Of a DNA stretch of 13,913 nt, positions 1 to 6,881 are shown piece after piece; position 1 is the stretch's first letter, and each line of letters begins with the position of its first letter. The stretch covers positions 1 to 13,913 of the forward strand of contig DAIDIX010000018.1 of the NCBI GenBank assembly GCA_027451645.1. Direction: 5' to 3'. The notes under the pieces were generated by a model, which searched no databases, was not told where the DNA came from, and saw nothing but the letters and a program-made list of their open reading frames with translations. The translations under genes and the position numbers were made by a program. This stretch comes from Candidatus Dormiibacterota bacterium (GTDB lineage: Bacteria > Chloroflexota > Dormibacteria > Aeolococcales > Aeolococcaceae).

Positions 1-71
1 AGGAGCGTCTCGATCTGCTTGCGGAGCAGGTTGGAGCACGGGGTGGGAACGACATGGAGAGTCGCGAGTGA
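1..71 (+). CDS. 3' end of an unidentified upstream gene (partial)
   Basis: An open frame enters from the left edge (first whole codon at position 3) and ends with TGA at 69-71. Its 22 visible residues are charged and end in GGNDMESRE. The stop overlaps the GTG start of the next gene as GTGA, the same tight arrangement seen in the por operon further right, which suggests a real gene translated just before the dehydrogenase and in the same operon. Too little is visible to identify a family. The call rests only on the open frame and the overlap, so it could be chance. Confidence 0.4.
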   Translation, partial: ERLDLLAEQVGARGGNDMESRE

Positions 72-860
72 GCAGTACAGCGCAGCTTCTTGATGGAGTG
101 AATGCACTCGTTACTGGAGCATCGAGCGGCATTGGATTTGCCATGACTGATGCACTTCTTCGGGCTGGAGCTTGCGTTGCTGCAAGTGCCCGACCAGGAA
201 AGCGCCTTGCTGCAGCAGTGGAAGGATGGGAGGATGAAGGTCTTCCTGTGCTGGCACTTCCAATGGATGTGCAGGATCCAGTGTCAGTTGAGCATGCATA
301 TCGCGAGCTTTCTGCCAGGTGGAGTTCGCTGGATCTTCTTGTGAACAATGCGGGACTCGGGATGAGGACTGTCAATCCCCGTTTCGCAGTTGAGCCGCAA
401 CCCTTCTGGGAAGTTCCACTCAAAGGGTTCCACGATGTCCTTGCAGTGAACTGCACTGGGTATTTTCTCGTTGCGAAAACCTTCTTTCCCATGATCACTG
501 CAGGCACGCCCGGGAGAATTGTCAACATCACAATGAACCACGCAACGATGTGCAGGACAGGATTCGTGCCGTATGGACCATCCCGTGCAGCTGCAGAGTC
601 GCTGAGCAGGATCATGGCAGAGGATGCAAAGGATGTTGGCGTCACAGTAAACATGCTCCTTCCCGGCGGTGCAACCCCGGACTGGGATGATTCCTGAGGA
701 GATGCCTACTGCATTCGCTTCCACCCTCCTTCCTCCCGAGATCATGGGACCTCCCATTGTCTTCCTTGCGTCCCCTCAGGCTGCCGGGATCACGGGTGAG
801 CGGATCACGGCTTCCGCATGGGAGGAGTGGTGCACTGTGCATGGAGTTCTGCACCAGTAG
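68..860 (+). pseudogene. Short-chain dehydrogenase/reductase (SDR), frameshifted near the 3' end
   Basis: This is a classical SDR, a Rossmann-fold NAD(P)-dependent oxidoreductase with unknown substrate. Residues 17-23 form the cofactor loop GASSGIG, and NNAG is at 93-96. The active-site tyrosine region is YGPSR (169-173), with Arg where the family has Lys, and the usual catalytic Ser is not obvious in the preceding NITMNHATM. The GTG start at 68 has GGAGAG at 56-61 and overlaps the upstream stop. The first frame stops at 695-697 after LLPGGAT, but the expected continuation (RTGMIPEEM, then IMGPPIVFLASPQAAGITGERI) is present one frame over, to a stop at 858-860. Removing one C from the CCCC run at 675-678 restores a protein of about 263 residues, normal for an SDR. 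Either the gene is inactivated or the base is a sequence error. If the first frame is used alone the product is 209 residues. Confidence 0.85.
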
Positions 861-961
861 GGCTTCACGGGTGGGACATCGACATGGGAGAGCGGGTGCA
901 GTATCATAGAAACATGGAGTGAAGGGCTACACATTTAGCGTGTGGAGCAGTTACTGGTGGG

Positions 962-2119
962 GTGTCCGCCATGAAGATGTCGATTCGCCTGGCCCGGATT
1001 CGCGGCATTGATGTAGGGGTGAACTGGAGTGTCGTTGTCATACTCGCGCTTTTCGCATGGGACTTTGCAACGTATGGCACTGGGGCTTCGTCGCATCAGG
1101 CAGGCGTTCTCGACTGGGTTGTTGGTGTCTTGGCAGCAGTGGTGCTGCTGCTGTCACTCCTTGCCCACGAGCTTGCTCACGCACTTGTAGCAGTCAGTAG
1201 CGGAGTGGTTGTCCACTCCATAACACTCTTCATGTTTGGTGGAATGACACAGCTGGAAGGGGAGGCACATACGCCAGGCTCAGACTTCCGTATTGCAGTC
1301 ATCGGGCCAGTGACGAGCTTCGTTCTTGGAGCCGCATTCTTCGGACTCTTTGTCCTCAGTGTCGTATTCCGTTCTCCATCTCTCCTCTCAAGTTCCCTTG
1401 CCTGGCTTGCTGTCCTCAACGGAATGCTCGGTGTGTTCAATCTCATTCCTGCAGCACCCCTCGATGGGGGCCGAATTGTCCGCTCACTTCTCTGGAAGCG
1501 GTGGGGGAACAAGGAGCGTGCATCAGTGGCATCATCACGTGCTGGACGGGCCTTTGCAGCACTGCTTGTGGCTGTGGGTCTGCTGGAGGTGTTCTTTGGG
1601 GCAATCAGTGGCGTGTGGCCAGTCCTTATCGGGATGTTTCTCTACTCTGCTGCAAAGGCTGAGGAGGGCTATGCGATGCTTCAGCAGCAGCTCAGATATT
1701 ACGCAGTTGCGGATGTCATGACGCCACATCCGCTCACTGTTCCCTCATCGACACCGCTTGCATCACTCATTGCCCATGAGCTTCGTGACTACTCCGGCGA
1801 CTGCATCGTTGGCACAGGCCTCAAGGGTGATGCAGAGGGAATATCGAACATCCGTGCACTTGGCACAGTTCCCGAGAGCAAGCGCACGACAGTCACTCTT
1901 GGCATGGTGTCAACTCCACTTGCCCTTGTGGGGAAGGCGCATGCGTCAGATCCAGCGAACACCATTCCTGAAAAGCTTGCTGCACATGGAGGGAGTCCAG
2001 TCGCAGTCTTTGATGATGAGGAGCAGCTTGTCGGAGTGGTCACCCTTGATGGCATCGAGCGAACGATCTCCCTCCAGGGAAGTCCACATCCTGCACTGGG
2101 CAGCCGATCAGGGAAATGA
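962..2119 (+). CDS. M50 (site-2 type) membrane metalloprotease with CBS-like C-terminal region
   Basis: This is an intramembrane zinc metalloprotease of the M50/site-2 protease family, which cuts membrane-anchored substrates such as anti-sigma factors. The zinc motif HELAH lies at residues 69-73 inside a hydrophobic segment. The second signature, N160-L-I-P ... PLDGG (166-170), supplies the third zinc ligand, Asp168. About six hydrophobic stretches are visible between residues 20 and 230. After that comes a soluble region (about 247-370) starting VADVMTPHPLTVPSSTPL and ending VAVFDDEEQLVGVVTLDGIE, which resembles a CBS pair with a degenerate middle. The domain order membrane-protease then CBS is known in this family. 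The GTG at 962 is used here. An in-frame ATG at 971, with GGTGGGG at 956-962 eight bases upstream, is an equally good start. The 101-bp gap before it shows no clear promoter. Substrate is unknown. Confidence 0.9.
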   Translation: MSAMKMSIRLARIRGIDVGVNWSVVVILALFAWDFATYGTGASSHQAGVLDWVVGVLAAVVLLLSLLAHELAHALVAVSSGVVVHSITLFMFGGMTQLEGEAHTPGSDFRIAVIGPVTSFVLGAAFFGLFVLSVVFRSPSLLSSSLAWLAVLNGMLGVFNLIPAAPLDGGRIVRSLLWKRWGNKERASVASSRAGRAFAALLVAVGLLEVFFGAISGVWPVLIGMFLYSAAKAEEGYAMLQQQLRYYAVADVMTPHPLTVPSSTPLASLIAHELRDYSGDCIVGTGLKGDAEGISNIRALGTVPESKRTTVTLGMVSTPLALVGKAHASDPANTIPEKLAAHGGSPVAVFDDEEQLVGVVTLDGIERTISLQGSPHPALGSRSGK

Positions 2120-2152
2120 GGGCACAAATGCTGTGCGTTCATGCACTGGCAT

Positions 2153-4255
2153 TCAGGCTGCAATTCCCTGTGCACCATCCGCACCATCCCGGCCCTTGCG
2201 CTGGTGCTGGGAAAGGCTGAGGCCAAGCTGCTTCGCGAAATACCCGAGAACATCCGCAGTCTCCTGGAAGTAGAGGCGGATGCTTCCCCCCTGGTGTCCA
2301 GCATCAGCCTCTCTCCTGAAGAGAACAGGTCCACGTCCACGTGTTGCCCACTGCACTGCTGCAGTGAACTTCCGTGCATGTGCAGGATCTGTCCGGGCAT
2401 CGTTGTCCCCTGTTGTCACCAGAAGTGATGGATATGCAGTGCCTTCCACCACGTGGTGGTAGGGGGAGTAGGCCCTCAGCCACTGGAACTCCGCGGGATT
2501 TGTCACAGTGCCATATTCGTCATTCCACGTCCGACCCATCCCGAATGACTCGTAACGGATCATGTCCGTAAGCGGTACAGCACAGTGAACTGCACGGAAG
2601 AGGTCTGGACGCTGCGTCATTGCAGCAGCAACAAGGAGCCCGCCGTTGCTTCCACCTTCAATCCCAAGATGGGAGGTCGAAGTGTACCCCTCGGCAATGA
2701 GATGTTCTGCAGCAGCAATGAAGTCATCGAAGACATTCTGCTTCTTGTCTCTCATGCCTGCCCTGTGCCACTCCTCGCCACGCTCATTTCCTCCACGAAG
2801 GTTTGCTATGGCGTACACTCCTCCCTTTGCAACCCAGAGGGCCTGTTTTGGACTGAACTGTGGCTGCATGCCTCGACGAAAACCGCCGTACCCGTAGAGG
2901 ATGGTCGGATTGCTTCCATCGAGCTTCACATCGCTCCGGGCAATGATGGTCATCGGCACCAGCGTTCCATCCTTTGAGCGGTACTGGATCTGGCGGACCG
3001 TCATGGGAGGGAGATTGAGCTTCTGCGCTGGTGCCTTGAAAAGGGTGCGCTCCCCCGTCACAGTGTTGTACCGGTATGTCGTTGTGGGAGTTACTGCATC
3101 TGTATACGAAAGGAGCACTGTGTCTCCCATGCGTGCAGCATTGCGGAACGTGTTCGCTGCGCCTGCACCGGGGAGGGAGACCGTATGAAGATACGAACCC
3201 GTAGTCCTGTCATGGACTGTGAGCTCGGAAATGCCGTCTTTCTGCCACTGGGCAATGACCGTGTTCTTCGTGACGGTGTATCCATCGAGAACTGCATCGT
3301 TCCGTTCAGGGATGAGAAGCTTCCATCTGGATTTCTCTGGATGGAGGGGATCCGCAATGTAGAGAGCTCCTCGCGGGTGTCCATCATTTGTCAGGATGTA
3401 GCACCTGCCGTCGTCAGAGACCACAGCATGGGTTGCTGCATCGACATTCTCCTGGAGCGCTACAGGAGGAGTGCCTGCATGGCGATCGACAATGTAGAGA
3501 TCATTCCGGGGCTCGGTGCCACGGTTTGCGGAGAGGATGAGCCATCGACCATCCTGCGAGATGGATGTTCCGTAGTATTCCGTCTTGTCCCTTCCCTGGC
3601 CAAAGACCATGGGATCTGAAGTGTGTGGAGTGCCCATGCGGTGGAAGAACACCTTCCGGTGGAACATCGACTCGTTCGGAGGGAGAAAGGCAGGATCGAG
3701 ACGTTGACCATAGTAGTAGCCAGAACTGTCTGGAAGCCAGCTGAAGGGACTGTACCTGACACGCTCGATTGGTCCATCGATCCGGGCTCCTGTGGCAGTG
3801 TCGAGGATATACAGTGTTGTCTCCTCAGTGCCACCGCTTGCAAGGGTATAGGCGACGTACTTCCCATTCGGTGAAGGTGTGTACGACATGAGTGCAAGCT
3901 TGCCATCCGGCTGGAGGGCAAGGGGGTCCACAAGGGTACGTGTATTGCCATCTGGTCCGAGGACATTGAGATGTCCCTGCTCCTGTCCAGCAAGCCGTTC
4001 CGTATAGAAGCGGTACTTTCCCCGAATGTGCATGATGCTTCGCAGATCGTAGTGGTACATTGCAGCAATTTCGCTCTGGAGTGCATCCCGACCGGGTGTC
4101 CTTGCCAGAGCGCGCTTTGTGAGGGAATCCTGGGCTGCGATCCACTGCTGTGTTTCCGGGGATGTCCTGTCCTCGAGCCACCGGTAGGGATCCTCTACTG
4201 GCACTCCGTGATACGTGTCAACCTGATGCTCACGACGTGCAGCCGGATATTTCAT
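2153..4255 (-). CDS. Prolyl oligopeptidase family serine peptidase (S9A)
   Basis: This protein is predicted to be a cytosolic prolyl oligopeptidase (post-proline endopeptidase), which cleaves short proline-containing peptides. The 700-residue length matches the family. The N-terminus carries the S9 signature DPYRWLED, then come propeller-like repeats (about 70-400), and then an alpha/beta hydrolase domain. The catalytic triad reads as Ser536 in GGSNGG, Asp619 in GDNDAR and His654 in ADAGHQGG. A longer frame opens at 4300, but the ATG at 4255 (MKYPAARREHQ) follows a run of AGGAGG-type Shine-Dalgarno at 4258-4270 with close spacing and aligns with the family start, so it is preferred. There is no signal peptide. 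The gene is convergent with the M50 protease, with 33 bp between stops. The insertion sequence begins 77 bp upstream of the start codon, so it may have altered this gene's promoter. Confidence 0.95.
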   Translation of the reverse strand: MKYPAARREHQVDTYHGVPVEDPYRWLEDRTSPETQQWIAAQDSLTKRALARTPGRDALQSEIAAMYHYDLRSIMHIRGKYRFYTERLAGQEQGHLNVLGPDGNTRTLVDPLALQPDGKLALMSYTPSPNGKYVAYTLASGGTEETTLYILDTATGARIDGPIERVRYSPFSWLPDSSGYYYGQRLDPAFLPPNESMFHRKVFFHRMGTPHTSDPMVFGQGRDKTEYYGTSISQDGRWLILSANRGTEPRNDLYIVDRHAGTPPVALQENVDAATHAVVSDDGRCYILTNDGHPRGALYIADPLHPEKSRWKLLIPERNDAVLDGYTVTKNTVIAQWQKDGISELTVHDRTTGSYLHTVSLPGAGAANTFRNAARMGDTVLLSYTDAVTPTTTYRYNTVTGERTLFKAPAQKLNLPPMTVRQIQYRSKDGTLVPMTIIARSDVKLDGSNPTILYGYGGFRRGMQPQFSPKQALWVAKGGVYAIANLRGGNERGEEWHRAGMRDKKQNVFDDFIAAAEHLIAEGYTSTSHLGIEGGSNGGLLVAAAMTQRPDLFRAVHCAVPLTDMIRYESFGMGRTWNDEYGTVTNPAEFQWLRAYSPYHHVVEGTAYPSLLVTTGDNDARTDPAHARKFTAAVQWATRGRGPVLFRREADAGHQGGSIRLYFQETADVLGYFAKQLGLSLSQHQRKGRDGADGAQGIAA

Positions 4256-4257
4256 GT

Positions 4258-4270
4258 CTCCCTCCTCCTT
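4258..4270 (-). promoter_or_regulatory. Ribosome binding site deciding the prolyl oligopeptidase start
   Basis: On the minus strand this reads AAGGAGGAGGGAG, a strong purine-rich Shine-Dalgarno just before the ATG at 4255. No comparable site precedes the upstream in-frame start at 4300. Confidence 0.7.
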
Positions 4271-4331
4271 CAGTGCTGGAAGTGAGTGTAGCACTGGCAC
4301 TGGGACACGAAGCGGACGGAACTGTCCTGGA

Positions 4332-4356
4332 TGTCGAACGCCAGCGATATTGTCGG
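4332..4356 (+). repeat. Left terminal inverted repeat of the IS
   Basis: The 25-bp repeat begins TGTCGAACGCCAGCGAT and ends TTGTCGG. It pairs with the reverse complement of 5582-5606 with three mismatches. Confidence 0.9.
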
Positions 4357-4364
4357 TATAAGTC

Positions 4365-4381
4365 GCCAGGGAAAATGTCGG
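4365..4381 (+). repeat. Internal copy of the left-end motif
   Basis: GCCAGGGAAAATGTCGG matches GCCAGCGATATTGTCGG at 4340-4356 in 14 of 17 positions, offset by 25 bp. It overlaps the transposase start codon at 4375, so a transposase bound here could block its own translation or transcription start. That regulatory idea is inference. Confidence 0.6.
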
Positions 4382-5541
4382 TCATGGAGACAATTACCTT
4401 GACCCCGAAGCATCAGCAGCAGATCCGTATCCTGACGACACTCATTGCAGGAGATATCGACATTGAAACCGCAGCAAAAGCGCTTGGCTTTTCGAAGCGT
4501 CATGTGGAACGCCTTCGAAAGATGTACAAGCTGCATGGCCCAGCAGGCCTCATTCATGGCAATGCAGGCAAAGAACCCATCAACAAGCGCGACAGTACAG
4601 AGCGTGACCAGATTCTCACCCTGCTCAGGACCAGGTACGAGAACTTCAATATTGCCCACGCCCGCGACATTCTTGAAGAGCGTGATGGGATTGCCATCTC
4701 ATACACTGCACTCCGCCGACTCTGCCATGAAGAACATATCGAGTCTCCCCGACCGCAGCGGAGACGCTCCACCCACCGCAGCCGACGGGACCGCATGCCC
4801 CGGGCTGGCATGATGCTTCAGGCGGACGGGAGTCCCCATGCATGGCTGGAAGATCGCGGTCCGCGGCTGACACTGGTCAGTGGCATTGATGATGCGACAA
4901 GCCAGCTCTGGGGCGACTTCTGGGAAGGAGAAACGCTCGAAGCGTACATGCACCTTCTCTGGAGCATTGCTGAGTCCCATGGGCTTCCCCATGCCATCTA
5001 TACGGACAGGACTGCCATCGTTGCAGGAACATCCAGGAGGTACCAGCCCCTCTCAGGAGAAGAAACTGGAGGCTCCCTGTCCCAGTTTGCCCGTGCCTGC
5101 AAGGAGCTTGACATCCGCATCATCCTGGCACACTCACCACAAGCGAAGGGACGAACAGAGCGCTCACATGGAACGTTGCAGGACAGGCTCGTCAGCGAGC
5201 TTCGTCTCGAGCAGATTGACACACTTGAGGATGCCCGTTCATACCTCAAAACCTCGTACCTTCCCCGTCACAACGAACGCTTTTCTGTCCAGGCTGCAGA
5301 TGCAAGGCCGGCATGGCGCACGTGGTCCAGCACCTACGAACCCAGGGATGTCTTCTGCATCAAGGAAGACCGCAAAGTCAGCCGGGACAACACCATTCGG
5401 CTCTACAACAAGATCTTTGACATTCCCAAAGGTCCAAAAGGCCGTTCCTATGCCTCGTGCACTGTACAGGTTCATCGCAGATACGACAACACCATTGGAA
5501 TCTTCTACCAAGGCTCCCAAATCGCGGAGGGTACGAGATGA
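4375..5541 (+). CDS. DDE (rve-type) transposase of an IS1202-like insertion sequence
   Basis: This is the transposase of the surrounding element, 388 residues and uninterrupted. Residues 24-60 form a helix-turn-helix region (GDIDIETAAKALGFSKRHVERL) for binding the ends, followed by a second HTH-like segment around 76-120. The catalytic core follows: Asp151 in MMLQADGSPHAWL, Asp211 in AIYTDRT and Glu262 in SPQAKGRTERSHGTLQ. The last part (RKVSRDNTIRLYNKIFDIP) is typical of this transposase group. An open frame extends back to 4150, but that would run outside the IS, so the ATG at 4375 is chosen; ATG 4384 is a close alternative. The site before it (AGGGAAA) is weak. The stop TGA overlaps an ATG behind a strong Shine-Dalgarno, which opens the next frame. 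Confidence 0.93.
   Translation: MSVMETITLTPKHQQQIRILTTLIAGDIDIETAAKALGFSKRHVERLRKMYKLHGPAGLIHGNAGKEPINKRDSTERDQILTLLRTRYENFNIAHARDILEERDGIAISYTALRRLCHEEHIESPRPQRRRSTHRSRRDRMPRAGMMLQADGSPHAWLEDRGPRLTLVSGIDDATSQLWGDFWEGETLEAYMHLLWSIAESHGLPHAIYTDRTAIVAGTSRRYQPLSGEETGGSLSQFARACKELDIRIILAHSPQAKGRTERSHGTLQDRLVSELRLEQIDTLEDARSYLKTSYLPRHNERFSVQAADARPAWRTWSSTYEPRDVFCIKEDRKVSRDNTIRLYNKIFDIPKGPKGRSYASCTVQVHRRYDNTIGIFYQGSQIAEGTR
5526..5531 (+). promoter_or_regulatory. Ribosome binding site for the frame leaving the IS
   Basis: GGAGGG lies six bases before the ATG at 5538, which overlaps the transposase stop as ATGA. This is the best Shine-Dalgarno near the methyltransferase-like gene and is the reason its start is placed inside the IS. 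Confidence 0.6.
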
Positions 5542-6881
5542 GCTACCGACTCATGCGACAGAATCGCTGGCGAGTTAACCACCGACAGAATCGCTGGCGT
5601 TTGACAACAAATGCACTCAACGTTGTCTCCCAACCCATCCTGTGCGGACAGCTTCCCATTGGGCGGCAGCTGTCCCTTTCCGCGCGCTACTCTTCCGCCA
5701 TGGCACAGTCACACGCGGGTAGGTCACTCGTCATTGGTGGTGGGCGCACGCAAGGCTTTCCAGCACACGACAGGGACGTCATCACCCTCAATCCTGACCC
5801 CGCAGCCCGTGCTGATGTCACTGGTACACTTGAGCATTTCAGTGCAGCGCCTGGCTCCTTCTCGCACATCCATTTTGAGCGGGTTCCATGGCGAGCCCTT
5901 GCCACTCAGCACAGGTACGGCTCCCTCTGCAGGACACTCCTTGCTCCTGGAGGAATGCTCACCATTGAGACAGGAATGAATGCCCCGATACTTGATCTTG
6001 GATCTGCTCTGCGCCTTCCCTTGGCGAGTCCCATGCGGATCAACACGACAGGAACAACGCTGCACCTCGAGCAGCGTCTCCTCCACGAGCCAGGGAGCCC
6101 ACCATTCACGGGAACAGTGACTGGCAGGCATCGCCTTTTCCGGGATGATCCGCTATGGAGCGTGACGGATGCGACACTCCATGAGCAGTTCAACATTCCC
6201 CTCACGAGAGCCGCGTTCGATGGACATCTCGAACACGCCATGCAGCGCTTTGCTGCAACAGCATGCCGTGCACTCTCACTTCCTGACGATCCCGAGTCAA
6301 TCGCCCTGGCAGTACGTAGCCAGTGCCTCAGGATGGCGAACCGTGCAGATCTTACTGTGGGAAGCCTGCTTGAGCAGCACCTGCAGGACACATATGCGAG
6401 ATATCGGACATCCCTGCCGATTGCACAAGCACAGATACCTGTCCTCGATGCAGCCGATGCGCATCTTGGAAACACGCAGCATTGCAAGGAGATCATCGTT
6501 CCGTACCACACGTTCCGCCTCGTTCACCATCTTGCAGCCTCGTTCGCTACACCACCGCTCATGATCATTGCTTCAGCGTGTAGCACTGGCAGAGAAAATG
6601 CACATGCACCAGCTTCTGCCTCACGCACGAACACTGCAGCTTCCCGTGGTGTGCTGCATGTGCCAGCATATCTCCTCAGCGACATTGCGCAAGGTGCAGC
6701 TGCACAGGGCTCGTCAGTTGGCGAGCACCTTGCAGACCTGGTTGATGCGCTTGCCAGGGCATGTTCCCCATCGGCTGGTCGCTCCATGCCACATGCCATG
6801 CCGGGTGTGACATCACCGAGTGCATCGATGACGGCTTCCCGCCTCCCCCAGCGTGTCCTTCCGGATAGCTGTCTGTCCTAG
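5538..6881 (+). CDS. Methyltransferase-like protein of unknown function, N-terminus contributed by the IS
   Basis: This is one continuous 447-codon frame. Codons 1-23 come from the IS right end (including RQNRWR twice) and the rest is host DNA. Residues 63-146 resemble a class I SAM-dependent methyltransferase core: a glycine-rich first strand SLVIGGGRT, an acidic second-strand region DVITLNPDPAARADVTG, an FSHIHFERVP segment and LLAPGGMLTIETG. No catalytic motif for a specific substrate is visible. Residues about 150-447 (with a helical, Ala-rich stretch AYLLSDIAQGAAAQGSSVGEHL near the end) match nothing I recognise. The start at 5538 is chosen for GGAGGG and the ATGA overlap with the transposase. 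ATG 5700 (MAQSHAGRSLVIGGG) is the first host-only ATG but has no Shine-Dalgarno. The stop TAG shares a CTAG with the convergent flavoprotein gene. The original start may have been lost on insertion. Confidence 0.6.
   Translation: MSYRLMRQNRWRVNHRQNRWRLTTNALNVVSQPILCGQLPIGRQLSLSARYSSAMAQSHAGRSLVIGGGRTQGFPAHDRDVITLNPDPAARADVTGTLEHFSAAPGSFSHIHFERVPWRALATQHRYGSLCRTLLAPGGMLTIETGMNAPILDLGSALRLPLASPMRINTTGTTLHLEQRLLHEPGSPPFTGTVTGRHRLFRDDPLWSVTDATLHEQFNIPLTRAAFDGHLEHAMQRFAATACRALSLPDDPESIALAVRSQCLRMANRADLTVGSLLEQHLQDTYARYRTSLPIAQAQIPVLDAADAHLGNTQHCKEIIVPYHTFRLVHHLAASFATPPLMIIASACSTGRENAHAPASASRTNTAASRGVLHVPAYLLSDIAQGAAAQGSSVGEHLADLVDALARACSPSAGRSMPHAMPGVTSPSASMTASRLPQRVLPDSCLS
5556..5572 (-). repeat. 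Internal copy of the right-end motif
   Basis: CGACAGAATCGCTGGCG is repeated exactly at 5583-5599, 27 bp away, inside the right terminal repeat. The 27-bp period keeps both copies in one reading frame, so both encode RQNRWR in the frame that starts at 5538. Confidence 0.85.
5582..5606 (-). repeat. Right terminal inverted repeat of the IS
   Basis: This is the inverted partner of 4332-4356 (22 of 25 matches). It ends with TTGACA (5601-5606), identical to a consensus -35 box pointing outward to the right. No good -10 box lies 16-18 bp further on, so an outward hybrid promoter is not supported here. Confidence 0.9.

Larger units (their letters stand above)
4332..5606 (+). mobile_element. Insertion sequence, IS1202-like (formerly ISNCY), about 1275 bp
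   Basis: The element is bounded by 25-bp imperfect terminal inverted repeats (4332-4356 and 5582-5606) that match at 22 of 25 positions and begin TGTC, giving TGT...ACA termini. Each end has a second copy of the inner part of the repeat further in (4365-4381; 5556-5572), which looks like doubled transposase binding sites. One DDE transposase gene fills the interior and is intact. Comparing the flanks (ending CTGGA on the left, starting ACAAA on the right), I see no target-site duplication at 2-10 bp, nor at the longer lengths of about 15-30 bp reported for some IS1202-group elements. The insertion may be old, or a rearrangement may have removed one flank. Family assignment rests on the transposase type and termini, from memory. 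Confidence 0.88.

Noticed and set aside
4880..5578. A 232-codon plus-strand frame inside the transposase
   Set aside because: It overlaps the transposase catalytic core in another frame and shows no protein-like pattern.
5601..5629. Outward promoter formed by TTGACA at the IS right end
   Set aside because: The base 17 bp on begins TGTCTC, a poor -10 box, and no better box lies at 16 or 18 bp.
4286..6591. A 14-bp word GTGTAGCACTGGCA present at 4286-4299 and 6578-6591
   Set aside because: One shared 14-mer is near chance level for this length and skewed composition. One copy is intergenic and the other is inside a coding frame.
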